NCBI RefSeq assembly: GCF_003182485.1
Contig: NZ_QGTX01000001.1
Coordinates: 2,806,001 to 2,870,000, forward strand
Length of the DNA stretch: 64,000 bases
DNA from: Geodermatophilus normandii
GTDB lineage: Bacteria; Actinomycetota; Actinomycetes; Mycobacteriales; Geodermatophilaceae
Reading direction: 5' to 3'
The notes beneath the pieces were generated by a model, which did no database searches, was not told the DNA's origin, and worked only from the letters and a program-made list of their open reading frames with translations. Positions 8,268-17,322 of the stretch are shown piece by piece (the stretch's first letter is position 1; each line of letters opens with the position of its first letter). Both the position numbers and the translations under genes were made by a program.

Positions 8268-9248
8268 TTGCACTCGGACCAGAGCTCCGCGGTGGACGCC
8301 GACCCCGGGACGCACCCGGACAGCGACCTCGCGCACGACGCCTTGGTCTACGACACCCCCGAGCAGGTCGCCGAGGTCGCCGCGCCGTGGCTGCTCGAGG
8401 GCCTGGCCGCGGGGGACACCGCGGTCATCGCCACGGGTCCCGCGACCGCCGGCCCCCTGCGCGAGGCCGTCGGTGAGGACCCGCGCGTGCTCGTGGTCGA
8501 GCGGCACGCGCTCTACCGGTCCCGCACCCCCACGGCGATCACCGCGTTCCGCCGCCTGGCCACCGAGCACGCCGTCCCCGGCCGGCAGGTGCGCGTCGTC
8601 GGCGAGGTGGACTTCGGCGCCACCGTCGCGGACTGGCGGGAGTGGCAGGCCTACGAGTCGGTCATCAACGCCGCCCTCGGACCCTCTCCGCTGTGGGGGC
8701 TGTGCGTCTTCAGCGCCGACCTGCCCGAACCCCTCCTGGCGACCGCGCGGCACACCCACCCGGGTCTGGTCACCGCGGACGGGTGGGCGCCCAACCGCGA
8801 CTACGTCGACCCCGCCACCTACCTGCGCACCCTCCGGGTCCCGGACGAGCCGCTGGAGGCCACCCCGCCGGCGCTGGCCGACGACGCCATCGCCGACTAC
8901 ACCGGTCTGCGGCACGCCGTCCGTGCGCTCCTGGAGACCGTCGACGGCCCCCGCGACGTGCTGGAGGACTTCCTCATGGCCGTCGACGAGATGGCCTCCA
9001 ACGCCGTCCGGCACGGCACCCCGCCGGCCGGGCTGCGGCTGTGGACCGCGCCGGGGCGCCTGGTCTGCACCGTGCGCGACTCCGGGCGGAGCTGGGACGA
9101 CCCCTTCGCCGGGTACGGGCCGGCCCACGGCGAGGACCTGTCGCACGGCGGCATGGGCCTGTGGCTGGCCCGCCAGCTGTGCGACCACGTCGTCCTCTGC
9201 CGCGACGGGACCGGCGTGACCGTGCGGCTGTCCACCGGCTGGACCTGA
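8268..9248 (+). CDS. MEDS-domain sensor fused to an RsbW-like anti-sigma ATPase
   Basis: A 326-aa two-domain regulator. Residues about 20-190 form a MEDS (MEthanogen/methylotroph, DcmR Sensory) domain: HDALVYDTPEQVAEVA, LVVERHALY, GLCVFSADLPEPLL. Residues about 205-325 form a HATPase_c_2 kinase domain with N box VDEMASNAVRHG and G box GGMGLWLARQLCDH, as in RsbW/SpoIIAB anti-sigma factors and other serine kinases. TTG at 8268 is preferred: GGGGGA is at proper distance and it gives a natural MEDS start. The partner is not known; sigB lies close by, but no anti-anti-sigma (STAS) gene is present. Confidence 0.8.
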   Translation: MHSDQSSAVDADPGTHPDSDLAHDALVYDTPEQVAEVAAPWLLEGLAAGDTAVIATGPATAGPLREAVGEDPRVLVVERHALYRSRTPTAITAFRRLATEHAVPGRQVRVVGEVDFGATVADWREWQAYESVINAALGPSPLWGLCVFSADLPEPLLATARHTHPGLVTADGWAPNRDYVDPATYLRTLRVPDEPLEATPPALADDAIADYTGLRHAVRALLETVDGPRDVLEDFLMAVDEMASNAVRHGTPPAGLRLWTAPGRLVCTVRDSGRSWDDPFAGYGPAHGEDLSHGGMGLWLARQLCDHVVLCRDGTGVTVRLSTGWT

Positions 9249-9254
9249 CGGCCT

Positions 9255-9288
9255 GAGCCGACCGCCGGGCCGAGCCGACGGCCGGGCC
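9255..9288. repeat. 17-bp tandem duplication
   Basis: GAGCCGACCGCCGGGCC is followed directly by a copy with one change, between the stop of the MEDS-ATPase gene and the DUF1349 gene. No coding or known regulatory role is visible. Confidence 0.6.
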
Positions 9289-9332
9289 GCCGACGTGCTC
9301 GGCCGCGACCCGCTCGCCCTCGTCCCCCGGGA

Positions 9333-9348
9333 TGCTGGTCGACCAGCA
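9333..9348. promoter_or_regulatory. Perfect 16-bp palindrome in a convergent gap
   Basis: TGCTGGTCGACCAGCA is a perfect palindrome without loop, 55 bases beyond the DUF1349 stop. Its position between two convergent genes makes an operator role for either of them unlikely; it may be a remnant or a binding site of unknown use. Confidence 0.3.
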
Positions 9349-9402
9349 CGTGCACCGACGGAGCGGCCGACCGCTTCGTCGGTGGCGTGGTGACGGTCGA
9401 GC

Positions 9403-9987
9403 TCAGTGGAGGGCCGCGTCGGCCGGGCCGGTGGCCCACCGACGGAAGCGCATGACCAGGCCGGCTCGGGTGGGTGCAGCGCAGTACGGGCCCGCCGTGA
9501 CGGGGACGCCGGCCGGGAAGGGGGCGACGCGGACCAGGCGGAAGGGCTCGTCGTCGACCCGCGCGCGCACGGTCACCGCATCCCCGGTCCGGCTCGCGCG
9601 GACGGTCACCTGGCGCCCGGCCCACTCCTGCACCGGCGCCACCGACCAGTCGGAGCGGCCCAGGGTGACGACGGCGCCGACCTGGAGGGCGCGGTCGGAG
9701 ACCTCGACGCCGGCCTTGAGCCACGTCTCCGCGTCGGTCCGCAGCACGAGCCCCGCCTGGTCGAACTGCTGGTCGAAGGTCGCGTCGAAGGAGACCTCGA
9801 CCGCGCCCGGATCGGCCAGTGGGGCGAGCAGTGCGTGCGCGTCGTCGTGCACGAAGCCGTAGGCGGTGTGCCGCCAGGCGTCGCTGCCCTCGGCCGCGGT
9901 GACGAGCAGGTCCGGCCCCTCCTCCGACACGGCGACCGGCGGAGCGGTCCACGTCCCGCCGGACCAGGGCATCGACTCCGTCGTCAT
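9403..9987 (-). CDS. DUF1349 domain-containing protein
   Basis: A 194-aa concanavalin-like beta-sandwich protein of the DUF1349 family. Characteristic segments are GPDLLVTAAEGSDAWRHT, FDQQFDQAGLVLRTD, WLKAGVEVSD and SRTGDAVTVRARVD. Family members adopt a lectin/glucanase-like fold and are often stress or sugar-related, without a proven activity. Cytoplasmic: no signal peptide or membrane segment. ATG start. Convergent with the MEDS-ATPase gene and divergent from the HhH-GPD gene. Confidence 0.85.
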   Translation of the reverse strand: MTTESMPWSGGTWTAPPVAVSEEGPDLLVTAAEGSDAWRHTAYGFVHDDAHALLAPLADPGAVEVSFDATFDQQFDQAGLVLRTDAETWLKAGVEVSDRALQVGAVVTLGRSDWSVAPVQEWAGRQVTVRASRTGDAVTVRARVDDEPFRLVRVAPFPAGVPVTAGPYCAAPTRAGLVMRFRRWATGPADAALH

Positions 9988-10125
9988 GGCGCCACGCTAG
10001 GTCGCGCGCAGCGGTGCGGCCCAGGGGACGGGCTGATCGCAGGAGCACGCCACGGGGCGTCGGGCCGACCGCGCTCCCTGCCGGCGGACGGTCGCCCCCG
10101 ATCGGACTGCGGCACCATCTCCGGT

Positions 10126-10728
10126 GTGCCGACCCTCCGCCTGGCCCAGGACGCCGCCGCCGACGAGCTGCTGAGCCGGGACCCGCTCGCGCTCCTCCTG
10201 GGCATGCTCTTCGACCAGCAGTTCCCGATGGAGCGGGCCTTCGCCGGCCCCCGGCTGCTCGCCGACCGGCTGGGGGTGGACACCCTGACGGCCGCCGGGA
10301 TCGCCGACGCCGATCCCGACCGGCTGCTCGCCTGCTTCCAGGGACCGCCGGCCGTGCACCGCTACCCCGGCTCGATGGCCGCCCGGACCCAGGCGCTGTG
10401 CCGGCTGCTCGTGGAGCGTCACGACGGCCGCGCCGACGCGCTGTGGTCCGACGCCCCGGACGGCGCCACGCTGCTGCGGCGCATCGGCGAGCTGCCCGGG
10501 TTCGGGGCGCAGAAGGCGAAGATCCTCGTCGCACTGCTCGGCAAGCAGTACGGCGTCACCCCGCCCGGGTGGCGGGAGGCGGCCGGCTCCTACGGCGAGG
10601 AGGGGTCCCGGCGCTCGGTCGCCGACATCACCGGGCCGGACTCGCTGGCCGAGGTCAGGGCCGCCAAGCAGGAGGCGAAGAAGGCCGCGAAGGAGGCCTC
10701 CGGGGGAGCCGCGGCGGCCCGCCCGTAG
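10126..10728 (+). CDS. HhH-GPD-type base-excision repair protein
   Basis: A 200-aa helix-hairpin-helix DNA-repair protein. LLGMLFDQQFPMERAF matches the start of the HhH-GPD fold, and LPGFGAQKAKILVALLGKQ is the hairpin that grips DNA backbone. The C-terminal tail (AAKQEAKKAAKEA) is lysine-rich and probably adds non-specific DNA affinity. The family is annotated as DNA glycosylase-like; no Fe-S cluster cysteines of the EndoIII/MutY type are present and the substrate base is unknown. GTG start gives LRLAQDAAADELL as the first residues. It is followed by DUF3099 on the same strand. Confidence 0.85.
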   Translation: MPTLRLAQDAAADELLSRDPLALLLGMLFDQQFPMERAFAGPRLLADRLGVDTLTAAGIADADPDRLLACFQGPPAVHRYPGSMAARTQALCRLLVERHDGRADALWSDAPDGATLLRRIGELPGFGAQKAKILVALLGKQYGVTPPGWREAAGSYGEEGSRRSVADITGPDSLAEVRAAKQEAKKAAKEASGGAAAARP

Positions 10729-10886
10729 CGGCCCCGGATCGTCCGCGGAGGTGCCTGCACGGCCTCTCCCGCGGTGGCACCATGGGAGCCGGACCGGGGG
10801 GAGATCCGGGGCCCGGCCAGCAGGGACCGGGTCCTGGCCACCACAGGCGACACCGTGCCGTCGGTGCCCCGGGCCAGCGGAGGGAT

Positions 10887-11255
10887 GTGTCCGTGGCCTC
10901 GAGCCAGCAGTCCGCACGACCCCGCCGGTCGGAGCCGGTGCTGATCACCCAGGCCGAGCCCAGCCTGGCCGAGCAGCACGCCGCCCGGAAGAAGCGGTAC
11001 GTGATGACCATGGCCGTCCGCGGCGTCAGTCTGGTGCTGGCCACCGTCTTCTACCAGACCGTGTGGCTGATGATCATCTTCGCGGTCCTGGGCACGGTGC
11101 TGCCCTGGATCGCCGTCGTCATGGCCAACGACCGGCCGCCGAAGAAGAAGCTCGACACGCACCGCTACCTCGCGCCCCGCCCCGACCACATCCTCGACGA
11201 CCCCGCCCGCCGGCGGCGGGCCATCGAGGGCGGCGGCACCGTCATCGACGGCTGA
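10887..11255 (+). CDS. DUF3099 membrane protein
   Basis: A 122-aa actinobacterial membrane protein: PVLITQAEPSLAEQHAARK, two adjoining hydrophobic helices (about residues 43-85: VRGVSLVLATVFYQTVWLMI and IFAVLGTVLPWIAVVMAN), then PKKKLDTHRYL. A homologue lies next to sigB in mycobacteria (Rv2709, from memory). Start is GTG 10887 or 10893; GGAGG upstream suits 10887. Function unknown; conserved linkage to sigma-factor genes is the only clue. Confidence 0.8.
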   Translation: MSVASSQQSARPRRSEPVLITQAEPSLAEQHAARKKRYVMTMAVRGVSLVLATVFYQTVWLMIIFAVLGTVLPWIAVVMANDRPPKKKLDTHRYLAPRPDHILDDPARRRRAIEGGGTVIDG

Positions 11256-11272
11256 ACCCCACGGCGCGGCCG

Positions 11273-12154
11273 TCAGCGCGCGCCCGGGCGGCCGACCACG
11301 CCCGCGGCCCGGGCCAGTCCCGCGTCCAGCGCGGCGGCCGGGTCGCCGTGCGGATCGGCCAGCCACACCGCCAGCAGGCCGGCGGTGAAGGCGTCCCCCG
11401 CGCCGGTGGTGTCGACGACGCGAGCCGGGTGCGCCGGGCGGTGCACCAGCGTCGTGCCCGCCGCCCAGAGCGCGCCCTCGGCCCCGAGGGTGACCGCCAC
11501 CGCCCCGTGCCGGGCGGCCAGCGCCCGTGCGGCGTCAGCGGCGTCGGCGCACCCCGACAGCAGCCGTGCCTCGTCGCGGTTGGGCAGCAGCAGACCGACG
11601 CCCGTGGTGTCCGCGAGCCACCGCTCCACCCCGTAGGCGGTGAGCGGCCCGGTCGACGCCGGGTCCAGCGAGGTCGTGCACCCCGCCGCGGCGGCCGCGG
11701 CCAGCGCCGCCAGTCCCGCCGCGCGGGGGCGCTCGTCGAGCAGCGTGTAGCCCGACAGGTGCAGGTGCCCGCCGGGAGCCGGGGGAGGGACGTCGGCGGG
11801 GCGCAGGTCGAGGTTGGCGCCGCGGTCGGCGAGCATGCTCCGCCGCCCGCCGGGCTCCACCAGGCTGATGATCGTGCCGCTGGCGGCCCCGGCCACCGTC
11901 CGCACCGTCAGGGCCACGCCGGCCGCCGCGAGCTCGGCGAGCAGGCCCGCGCCGGCCGGGTCGTCGCCGACGCAGCCGGCCAGCGTGACCGGTACACCGA
12001 GGGTGGCCAGGTGCGCGGCGACGTTGGCGCCCGCCCCGCCTCCGCGGGTGCGGATGGTGGCCGGCCGGTCGGAGTCCGGCGCCGGCTCCCCGGAGAGGAC
12101 GGCGACGACGTCGGTGGCCAGGTCGCCGACGACGACGACCGGTCGGGTGCTCAG
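11273..12154 (-). CDS. psuK: PfkB-family sugar kinase, probable pseudouridine kinase
   Basis: A 293-aa ribokinase-fold kinase: N-terminal VVVVGDLATDVVAVLSG, glycine-rich TRGGGAGANVAAHLATLG, and the catalytic VDTTGAGDAFTAGLLAVW with the base Asp of GAGD. Because it overlaps psuG, the likely substrate is pseudouridine, phosphorylated to the 5'-phosphate that PsuG cleaves. The only start consistent with the PfkB N-terminus is CTG at 12154, forming CTGA with the psuG stop; no ATG, GTG or TTG lies in frame nearby. Other PfkB substrates (ribose, adenosine) cannot be excluded by sequence alone. Confidence 0.82.
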   Translation of the reverse strand: MSTRPVVVVGDLATDVVAVLSGEPAPDSDRPATIRTRGGGAGANVAAHLATLGVPVTLAGCVGDDPAGAGLLAELAAAGVALTVRTVAGAASGTIISLVEPGGRRSMLADRGANLDLRPADVPPPAPGGHLHLSGYTLLDERPRAAGLAALAAAAAAGCTTSLDPASTGPLTAYGVERWLADTTGVGLLLPNRDEARLLSGCADAADAARALAARHGAVAVTLGAEGALWAAGTTLVHRPAHPARVVDTTGAGDAFTAGLLAVWLADPHGDPAAALDAGLARAAGVVGRPGAR

Positions 12155-13104
12155 CGGGCCGCCGCGGCCAGCGCGGCCGCGATCCGCCCGGCCAGCTCGG
12201 CGTTGCGCAGCACGAGCCGGACGTTGACGGCCAGCGTCGCGCCGTCGCTGGCGCGGTGCAGGTGGTCGAGGACGAACGGCGTGACCGCCTTGCCGCGCAC
12301 GCCGGCGGCCTCGGCGGCGCCCAGCGCGTCGGCGATCACCCGGTCGTGCAGCGCCGGGTCGAGCTGCTCGTCGGCCGGCAGCGGGTTGGCGACGACGACC
12401 GCGCCGGGGGCGAGCTCCCGCCGCGCGGCGAGCACCGCGGCCGCCTGCTCCGGCGACTCGACCGACCAGTCGAGCTGCGCACCGCCGTCGGCGACGTAGA
12501 AGCCGGGGAAGGTGCGGGTCCGGTAGCCGACGACGGTGACCGAGAGGCTCTCCAGCCGCTCCAGCGTCGCCGGGACGTCGAGGATGGACTTCACGCCCGC
12601 GCACACGACCGCCAGCGAGGTCCGCGAGAGCGCGGTGAGGTCGGCGGACTCGTCGAAGGTCTCGGCCGACTGGCGGTGCACGCCGCCGAGGCCGCCGGTG
12701 GCGAACAGGCCGATGCCCGCCGCCTCGGCCAGCAGCGCGGTGCTGGAGACCGTCGTGGCGCCGGACAGCCCGAGCGCGGCGGCCACCGGCAGGTCGCGGA
12801 CACCGAGCTTGGCCAGGTCGGGGTCGGCGCACACCCGGTCGACCTGCGCTGCGGTCAGGCCCACGTGCGGCACGCCGTCGAGGACGGCGATCGTGGCGGG
12901 CACCGCGCCGCCGGCCCGGACGGCCGCCTCGACGTCGTCGGCGGCGGCGCGGTTGTCCGGCCGCGGCAGGCCGTGGGCGAGCAGGGTGCTCTCCAGGGCG
13001 ACGACGGGCGCGCCGGCGTCGAGCGCCTCGGCGACCTCGGGGGAGAGGGTCAGGGGCGGGGCGGCGGCGGAACGGGGCTCGGTGCGGGGAGCTTCGGGAG
13101 GCAC
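12151..13104 (-). CDS. psuG: Pseudouridine-5'-phosphate glycosidase
   Basis: Cleaves the C-C glycosidic bond of pseudouridine 5'-phosphate to uracil and ribose 5-phosphate. The 317-aa protein contains ALESTLLAHGLPRPDN (catalytic Glu), VGLTAAQVDRV, FATGGLGGVHR, CAGVKSILDVPATLE (lysine) and the C-terminal GKAVTPFVLDHLH, all diagnostic of PsuG. GTG 13104 begins the protein just before the family domain; a longer frame only adds an arginine/proline-rich stretch. It is the first gene of a two-gene unit with the PfkB kinase, which it overlaps by four bases. No dedicated transporter is adjacent. Confidence 0.93.
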   Translation of the reverse strand: MPPEAPRTEPRSAAAPPLTLSPEVAEALDAGAPVVALESTLLAHGLPRPDNRAAADDVEAAVRAGGAVPATIAVLDGVPHVGLTAAQVDRVCADPDLAKLGVRDLPVAAALGLSGATTVSSTALLAEAAGIGLFATGGLGGVHRQSAETFDESADLTALSRTSLAVVCAGVKSILDVPATLERLESLSVTVVGYRTRTFPGFYVADGGAQLDWSVESPEQAAAVLAARRELAPGAVVVANPLPADEQLDPALHDRVIADALGAAEAAGVRGKAVTPFVLDHLHRASDGATLAVNVRLVLRNAELAGRIAAALAAAAR

Positions 13105-13205
13105 CCTGCCATCATGGGGGCGGGGCGGTCGTGCCCGGCGCCCACCTCCGGCAGGAGGCACGCCGGGTCGCCCGCCGGGATCCGTCGCCCAGCCTGGGAG
13201 AGACC

Positions 13206-13436
13206 GTGAGCAACTCCGACCTCCTCGAGAAGCCCGACGTCCGCGACTCGGACACCGGCAACGCCAACGAGGTCTTCCACTACGTCCGCAAGAACAAGAT
13301 CGCCGAGAGCGCCGTCATGGGCACGCTGGTCGAGGCGCTGTGCGGCGAGGTGTTCCCCGTGACCAAGTCGCCGAAGCCCGGCAGCCCGGTGTGCCCGGCG
13401 TGCAAGGAGGTCTACGAGCAGCTCCGCAAGGAGTAG
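13206..13436 (+). CDS. DUF3039 domain-containing protein
   Basis: A 76-aa actinobacterial protein: VFHYVRKNKIAESAVMG, VEALCGEVFPVTK and the C-terminal VCPACKEVYEQLRKE. The His/Cys arrangement (H..., C..., CPAC) suggests a small zinc site. GTG start follows GGGAGAG. Divergent from psuG. The family has no assigned role. A terminator-like repeat (copy B) begins on the stop codon itself. Confidence 0.88.
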   Translation: MSNSDLLEKPDVRDSDTGNANEVFHYVRKNKIAESAVMGTLVEALCGEVFPVTKSPKPGSPVCPACKEVYEQLRKE

Positions 13437-13490
13437 GACCCCCTCGCCGCCACCCTTCGCCCGCTCGGGGCTGGTCCCTGCGAGGGGTCC
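13436..13490 (+). repeat. Stop-codon-proximal inverted repeat, copy B
   Basis: Arms GGACCCCCTCGC and GCGAGGGGTCC flank a GC-rich centre; the first G is the last base of the DUF3039 TAG. It is followed by GTTCCAGCACGTCACC, similar to the tail of copy D at 21022. Probably the bidirectional terminator with the convergent BrkB gene. Confidence 0.65.
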
Positions 13491-13507
13491 GTTCCAGCAC
13501 GTCACCG

Positions 13508-14596
13508 TCACCGGAGGCCGAGGCGCTTGGCCTCGGCCTCCAGCTCGGCGGCGCGGCGGCGCTGGGCCCGGCGGGTGTGCCGGCGCGGGGGCGCGGGCCA
13601 GCGCTCCTGGATGGTCGCGTTGAGCTCGGCGCCGAGCAGCAGGGCCATGCCGAAGAAGAACAGGAACAGCAGGGCCGCGATGGGGGTGGCCAGCGCGCCG
13701 TAGGGCAGCGCGGCGACCAGGATGTCGGACACGTACAGCCGCAGCACCGTGGCCGCCACCAGGAAGAAGGCGACGGCGAGCAGCGTGCCCGGCAGGTGCC
13801 GCCGCCAGGGCAGCCGCCGCGGCAGGATCACGTGGTAGAAGCTCGTCAGCGCCAGCAGCAGGCCCACGAGCACCAGCGGCCAGTAGACGGCGTTGATGAG
13901 CACGGTCGCCGTCTCCTGCCAGTGCTGCGGCAGCAGGGCGACCAGCACCCCGCGCCCGAGCACCAGCAGCGGGAGCATGAGCACCGCGAGCACCAGGCCG
14001 ACGACGAACAGCCACAGCGCCATCAGGCGGGTGGCGATGGGCCCGCGCACGTCGCGCTGGTCGTAGGCGATGACGATCGTGTTCATGAACGTCGCGGTCG
14101 CCGACGACCCGGCCCACAGCGTGATCAGGAAGCCCAGGCTGACGACGTCGAGCCGGCCCGAGGTCAGGATGTCGCTGAGCGTCGGCCGGACCAGCGAGTC
14201 GACGACGTCGGCGGTGAGGACCTCGCTGGACGCGTCGACCAGCGTGTCCTCGATGGTCTGCACCGACCCGGCGCCGATCCAGCTGCCCAGGTAGCCCAGC
14301 GACCCGAGCAGGGCGATGAGCAGCGGCGGCACCGAGAGGATCTGCCAGAACGCCGCCTCGCCGGACAGCCCGAGGATGCGGTCGTGCCAGGCCTTGCCCA
14401 CCGTGCGGCCGAGGACCTGTGCCGGCACCCGGACGACGGCGGGCCAGTGGTCGAGGCGGCCCGGCGCGGGGAGGTCGGCGCGGGTGGCGCCGCCGTCGGC
14501 CGGCAGCGGGGCGGCCGCGGGGACGGGTGCGTCCTCCGCGGTCCCGGTGCGGGACCGCCCGCCGGCCCGCACGGTGCTCACCCGGTCAGTGTGCAC
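13508..14596 (-). CDS. YihY/BrkB-family inner membrane protein
   Basis: A 362-aa integral membrane protein with about six transmembrane segments (for example FWQILSVPPLLIALLGSLGY, LITLWAGSSATATFMN, FLVVAATVLRLYVSDILV-like stretches and PIAALLFLFFFGMALLLGAE). RILGLSGEAAFWQILSVPP is the family entrance motif. Although once called ribonuclease BN, the family is not a nuclease; roles in envelope transport or serum resistance have been proposed. A basic C-terminal tail follows. A homologue (Rv2707) sits in the sigA-sigB interval of mycobacteria. GTG start; GTG 14581 is an alternative. Confidence 0.88.
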   Translation of the reverse strand: MHTDRVSTVRAGGRSRTGTAEDAPVPAAAPLPADGGATRADLPAPGRLDHWPAVVRVPAQVLGRTVGKAWHDRILGLSGEAAFWQILSVPPLLIALLGSLGYLGSWIGAGSVQTIEDTLVDASSEVLTADVVDSLVRPTLSDILTSGRLDVVSLGFLITLWAGSSATATFMNTIVIAYDQRDVRGPIATRLMALWLFVVGLVLAVLMLPLLVLGRGVLVALLPQHWQETATVLINAVYWPLVLVGLLLALTSFYHVILPRRLPWRRHLPGTLLAVAFFLVAATVLRLYVSDILVAALPYGALATPIAALLFLFFFGMALLLGAELNATIQERWPAPPRRHTRRAQRRRAAELEAEAKRLGLR

Positions 14597-14663
14597 GCCC
14601 GGCGCCCGCCTCCGCCGCCGACGCGGGAGGTGCGGGTGCCGCAGCCCCCGATCGGGGCGCCGC

Positions 14664-16950
14664 TCAGGCCGTCGGCTCGGCCGGCGGGGTGCCGCCGTCC
14701 GGAGCGGGCGGGACCGGCTCCGCGGCCGGCGGGGCGACGCAGCGGATGACCGCCTCGGCCGCGTAGGTGGTCTCGAAGGTCTCCCGCCGGATCTCCGCGC
14801 CGCTCTGCAGGTCGCGGAAGACCCGGGTCACGGTGACGTCGAAGCCCTGCACCCCCGACTGCGGGATGCAGTCGCCGTCGTCGACCCGCTCCTGGACCGC
14901 GGGCGCGCGGTAGTTGGTCCGCGGTCCCTCGATGGCCTGGATCTCGTAGCGCTTGGTCCCGTAGAAGGTGACCGTGATCGACCCGCCGGAGGCGCCCGGC
15001 GTCCACTGGGTGTCCACGTAGATGCCGGTGTCGGTGTCGTTGCGCCACTGCAGGTCGATCTGGCCCTCGTACACGGTGGCCTCGCGGCCGGCCGGGTAGC
15101 GGCTGATGTAGAAGCTGTGCGGCTTGTGGTAGACGTCCTCGAGGCCGGCGAAGAAGACGGCGTTGAACATCGTGGTGGCGAACTGGCTGATCCCGCCGCC
15201 GACCGCCGTGGACAGCTCACCGCCGCTGATGACGTTGGCCGGCACGTAGCCCTGCGCGGTGCCGCGGGGGCCGGTGTAGGTGTTCAGGCTGAACGTCTCG
15301 CCGGGGAGCACCAGCGCGCCGTCGACCTCCTCGGCCACCACGCGGATGTTCGTGCCGCTGGCGTTGTTGGTCGTCGTCGTCGTGAAGGAGCTGACCTGCT
15401 CGCGGATGCCGAGCGCCTCGGCCTCCTCCGTGGTCAGCTCTGCCGGCACCGGGCCGAGCTCGGCGGTGACCGTGCGGGGCGCGGCGTCGGGCAGCACCTC
15501 GAGCAGCTGGCCGGCCAGCGCCGCGGGGTCCACGCCGGTGCCGTCGACCGACGGGACGACCCGCACGCCGCCGCCCACGACCTCGAAGCGCGCGTCCTCG
15601 GCGGGCGTGCCGAAGGCGGAGAACTCCTCGGCCATCGCCGTCTGCAGGGCGGCCGGGTCGACCGCGACGGCGAGCTCCCCGCTGTCCTGCGGGGTGAAGG
15701 TCAGCGAGGCGGCGATCGCCTCGACCGGGATCTCGACCGAGGTGGCGCCGTCCTGGCTGGTCACCGTGACCGGCGCGGCGAGCGCCGGGGTGACGGTCTC
15801 GTCGAGGACCCGCTGCGCCTCCTCGGCGTGCACCCGCACCGGGTCGACGTCGACGGGGAGCTCGATCGGCGTCGACGGGTCCCCACCGGTGGCGAGGGCC
15901 TCGGTGATCGCCGTCGCGGCGCCCTCGCGGTCCAGCGTCCGCCCGTCGACGGGCTCGACCAGGCTCGGCGTGGTGCCCTCGAGGGTGATGCCGGCCTCGA
16001 CCGGCGCCCGGTCCACCTGGGTGGCGATCGTGTCGACCTGGGCGGCCAGCGAGGTGTCCTCCCCGGTCATGACCGGGGCGACCTCGCGGTCGCTGAACAG
16101 CGACACCAGGCGGGTCCACGGGGCGAGCGGCTGGTCGTCGGCGGCGTCGACGGTCGCGTCGACGTCGAGCGCGATGCCCGCGGCGGCGGGGGAGAGGGTG
16201 GTCCGGACGTCGTCGGCGACGACGACGTGGTCGGCCGCGACCCGCGGGGCCAGGTCCCGCTCGAGCACGTCGGCGGCGGCCGCGGGCGACAGGCCGCCGA
16301 TCTCGACGCCGGCGACCACGGTGTGCCGCGGGACGTCGCCGCCGGCCACGAGCAGGTCGACGCCGTAGGCCGCGCCGAGCACCGCGAGCAGGCCGACGGG
16401 GGCGAGGACGGCGGGACGGCGCCAGGCCGGCCGGCGCGGACCCGGGACGGAGCCGCCGGGCCCGCCGTCGCCGGGACGGCCCGCCGGCGGGACGGGCGGC
16501 GCGGGCGGCTGGGCGGCGGGGGCCGGGGAGCCGGAGGGGCGTCCGCGGGCACCGCGGCGCCGTCCAGGGCCACGGTGTCCGAGGCGTCCGTCGCGGCGGG
16601 GGCGTCGGTGCCCGGGCCGGTCCCGACCGGCTGGGTGGTCTGCGTGCCGGACGGGCCGCCGCCCAGCGACACGGTGTCGTGCACCGGGTCGGGCGCCGGC
16701 GCGCCGGCCGACCCGGCGGGGGCCTCGACGCCGGACTCGGCCGGGGGCTCCTCGGGGCCTCGACAGGAGCCTGGTCAGGGGCCTGGCCGGGGGCCTTGTC
16801 AGGGGCCTGGGCCGCGGCGGCCGGCGGAAGAGGCGCGTCGGGACCGACGGGCCCGCGGTCGCGGGGGACCGGGCGGGTGTCGTCGGAGAAGCCGCCGGCT
16901 CCGGGATCCCCGGACGGAGCGGCGGTCGTGGGAGCAGGCTGCTGCGGCAT
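14664..16950 (-). CDS. VanW-family envelope protein with peptidoglycan-binding domains (two apparent frameshifts)
   Basis: Encodes about 762 aa once two one-base gaps are bridged. The first 65 residues (MPQQPAPTTAAP...) read in one frame from ATG 16950, after GAGGAAA. A second Pro/Ala-rich stretch (SGVEAPAGSAG, DTVSLGGGPSG) lies in another frame, and from about 16525 the third frame gives a transmembrane helix (VLAPVGLLAVLGAAYGVDLL), two YoaR-like peptidoglycan-binding repeats (HTVVAGVEIGGLSP) and the VanW domain (NTYTGPRGTAQGYVPANVIS, GGGISQFATTMFNAVF, YISRYPAGREATVYEG). Each break is repaired by one extra base at a GGGG run (16754-16757 and 16525-16528). Likely an envelope protein; VanW itself has no proven reaction. 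Frameshifts probably reflect assembly errors. Confidence 0.8.
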
Positions 16951-17109
16951 CGGGGTTTCCTCGGGTCGCCGTCGACCGGGGGTCCCCGGGACAGACGGAG
17001 CCGCCGGGTCCCCGACCGCGTCAGGCGGACCAGGGACGCCGGCGGCGGCGTCGGGTGAGGGCTTCATCGCGGATCGCGACGATACTGCCCTCTCTCGGAG
17101 TGGGGAGGC

Positions 17110-17322
17110 TTACTCGCCGTCCGTCGCGATGATGTCGACGGCGATGTCACGGAGCTTGGTGTCGTACTCGCGAGCGTGGTGCCCGCAGAACACGAGGTCG
17201 CTGCCACTGGCGAGCACGACACGCACCTTGGCCAGCGCGCCGCACCGGTCGCAGTGGAAGGGCACGACCAGGTCGTCGGCGGCGGGGGTCGTCGTCAGCG
17301 TCTGGGTCATCTGGGTCATCAC
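17110..17322 (-). CDS. DUF7455-type small zinc-binding protein
   Basis: A 70-aa acidic protein with FHCDRCGALAKVRVVLASG and DLVFCGHHAREYD: a CxxC plus CxxH zinc-ribbon pattern, found as a conserved small protein near sigA in actinobacteria. ATG start with an in-frame second ATG directly after. Role unknown. Lies between the VanW gene and the sigA terminator region. Confidence 0.82.
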   Translation of the reverse strand: MMTQMTQTLTTTPAADDLVVPFHCDRCGALAKVRVVLASGSDLVFCGHHAREYDTKLRDIAVDIIATDGE

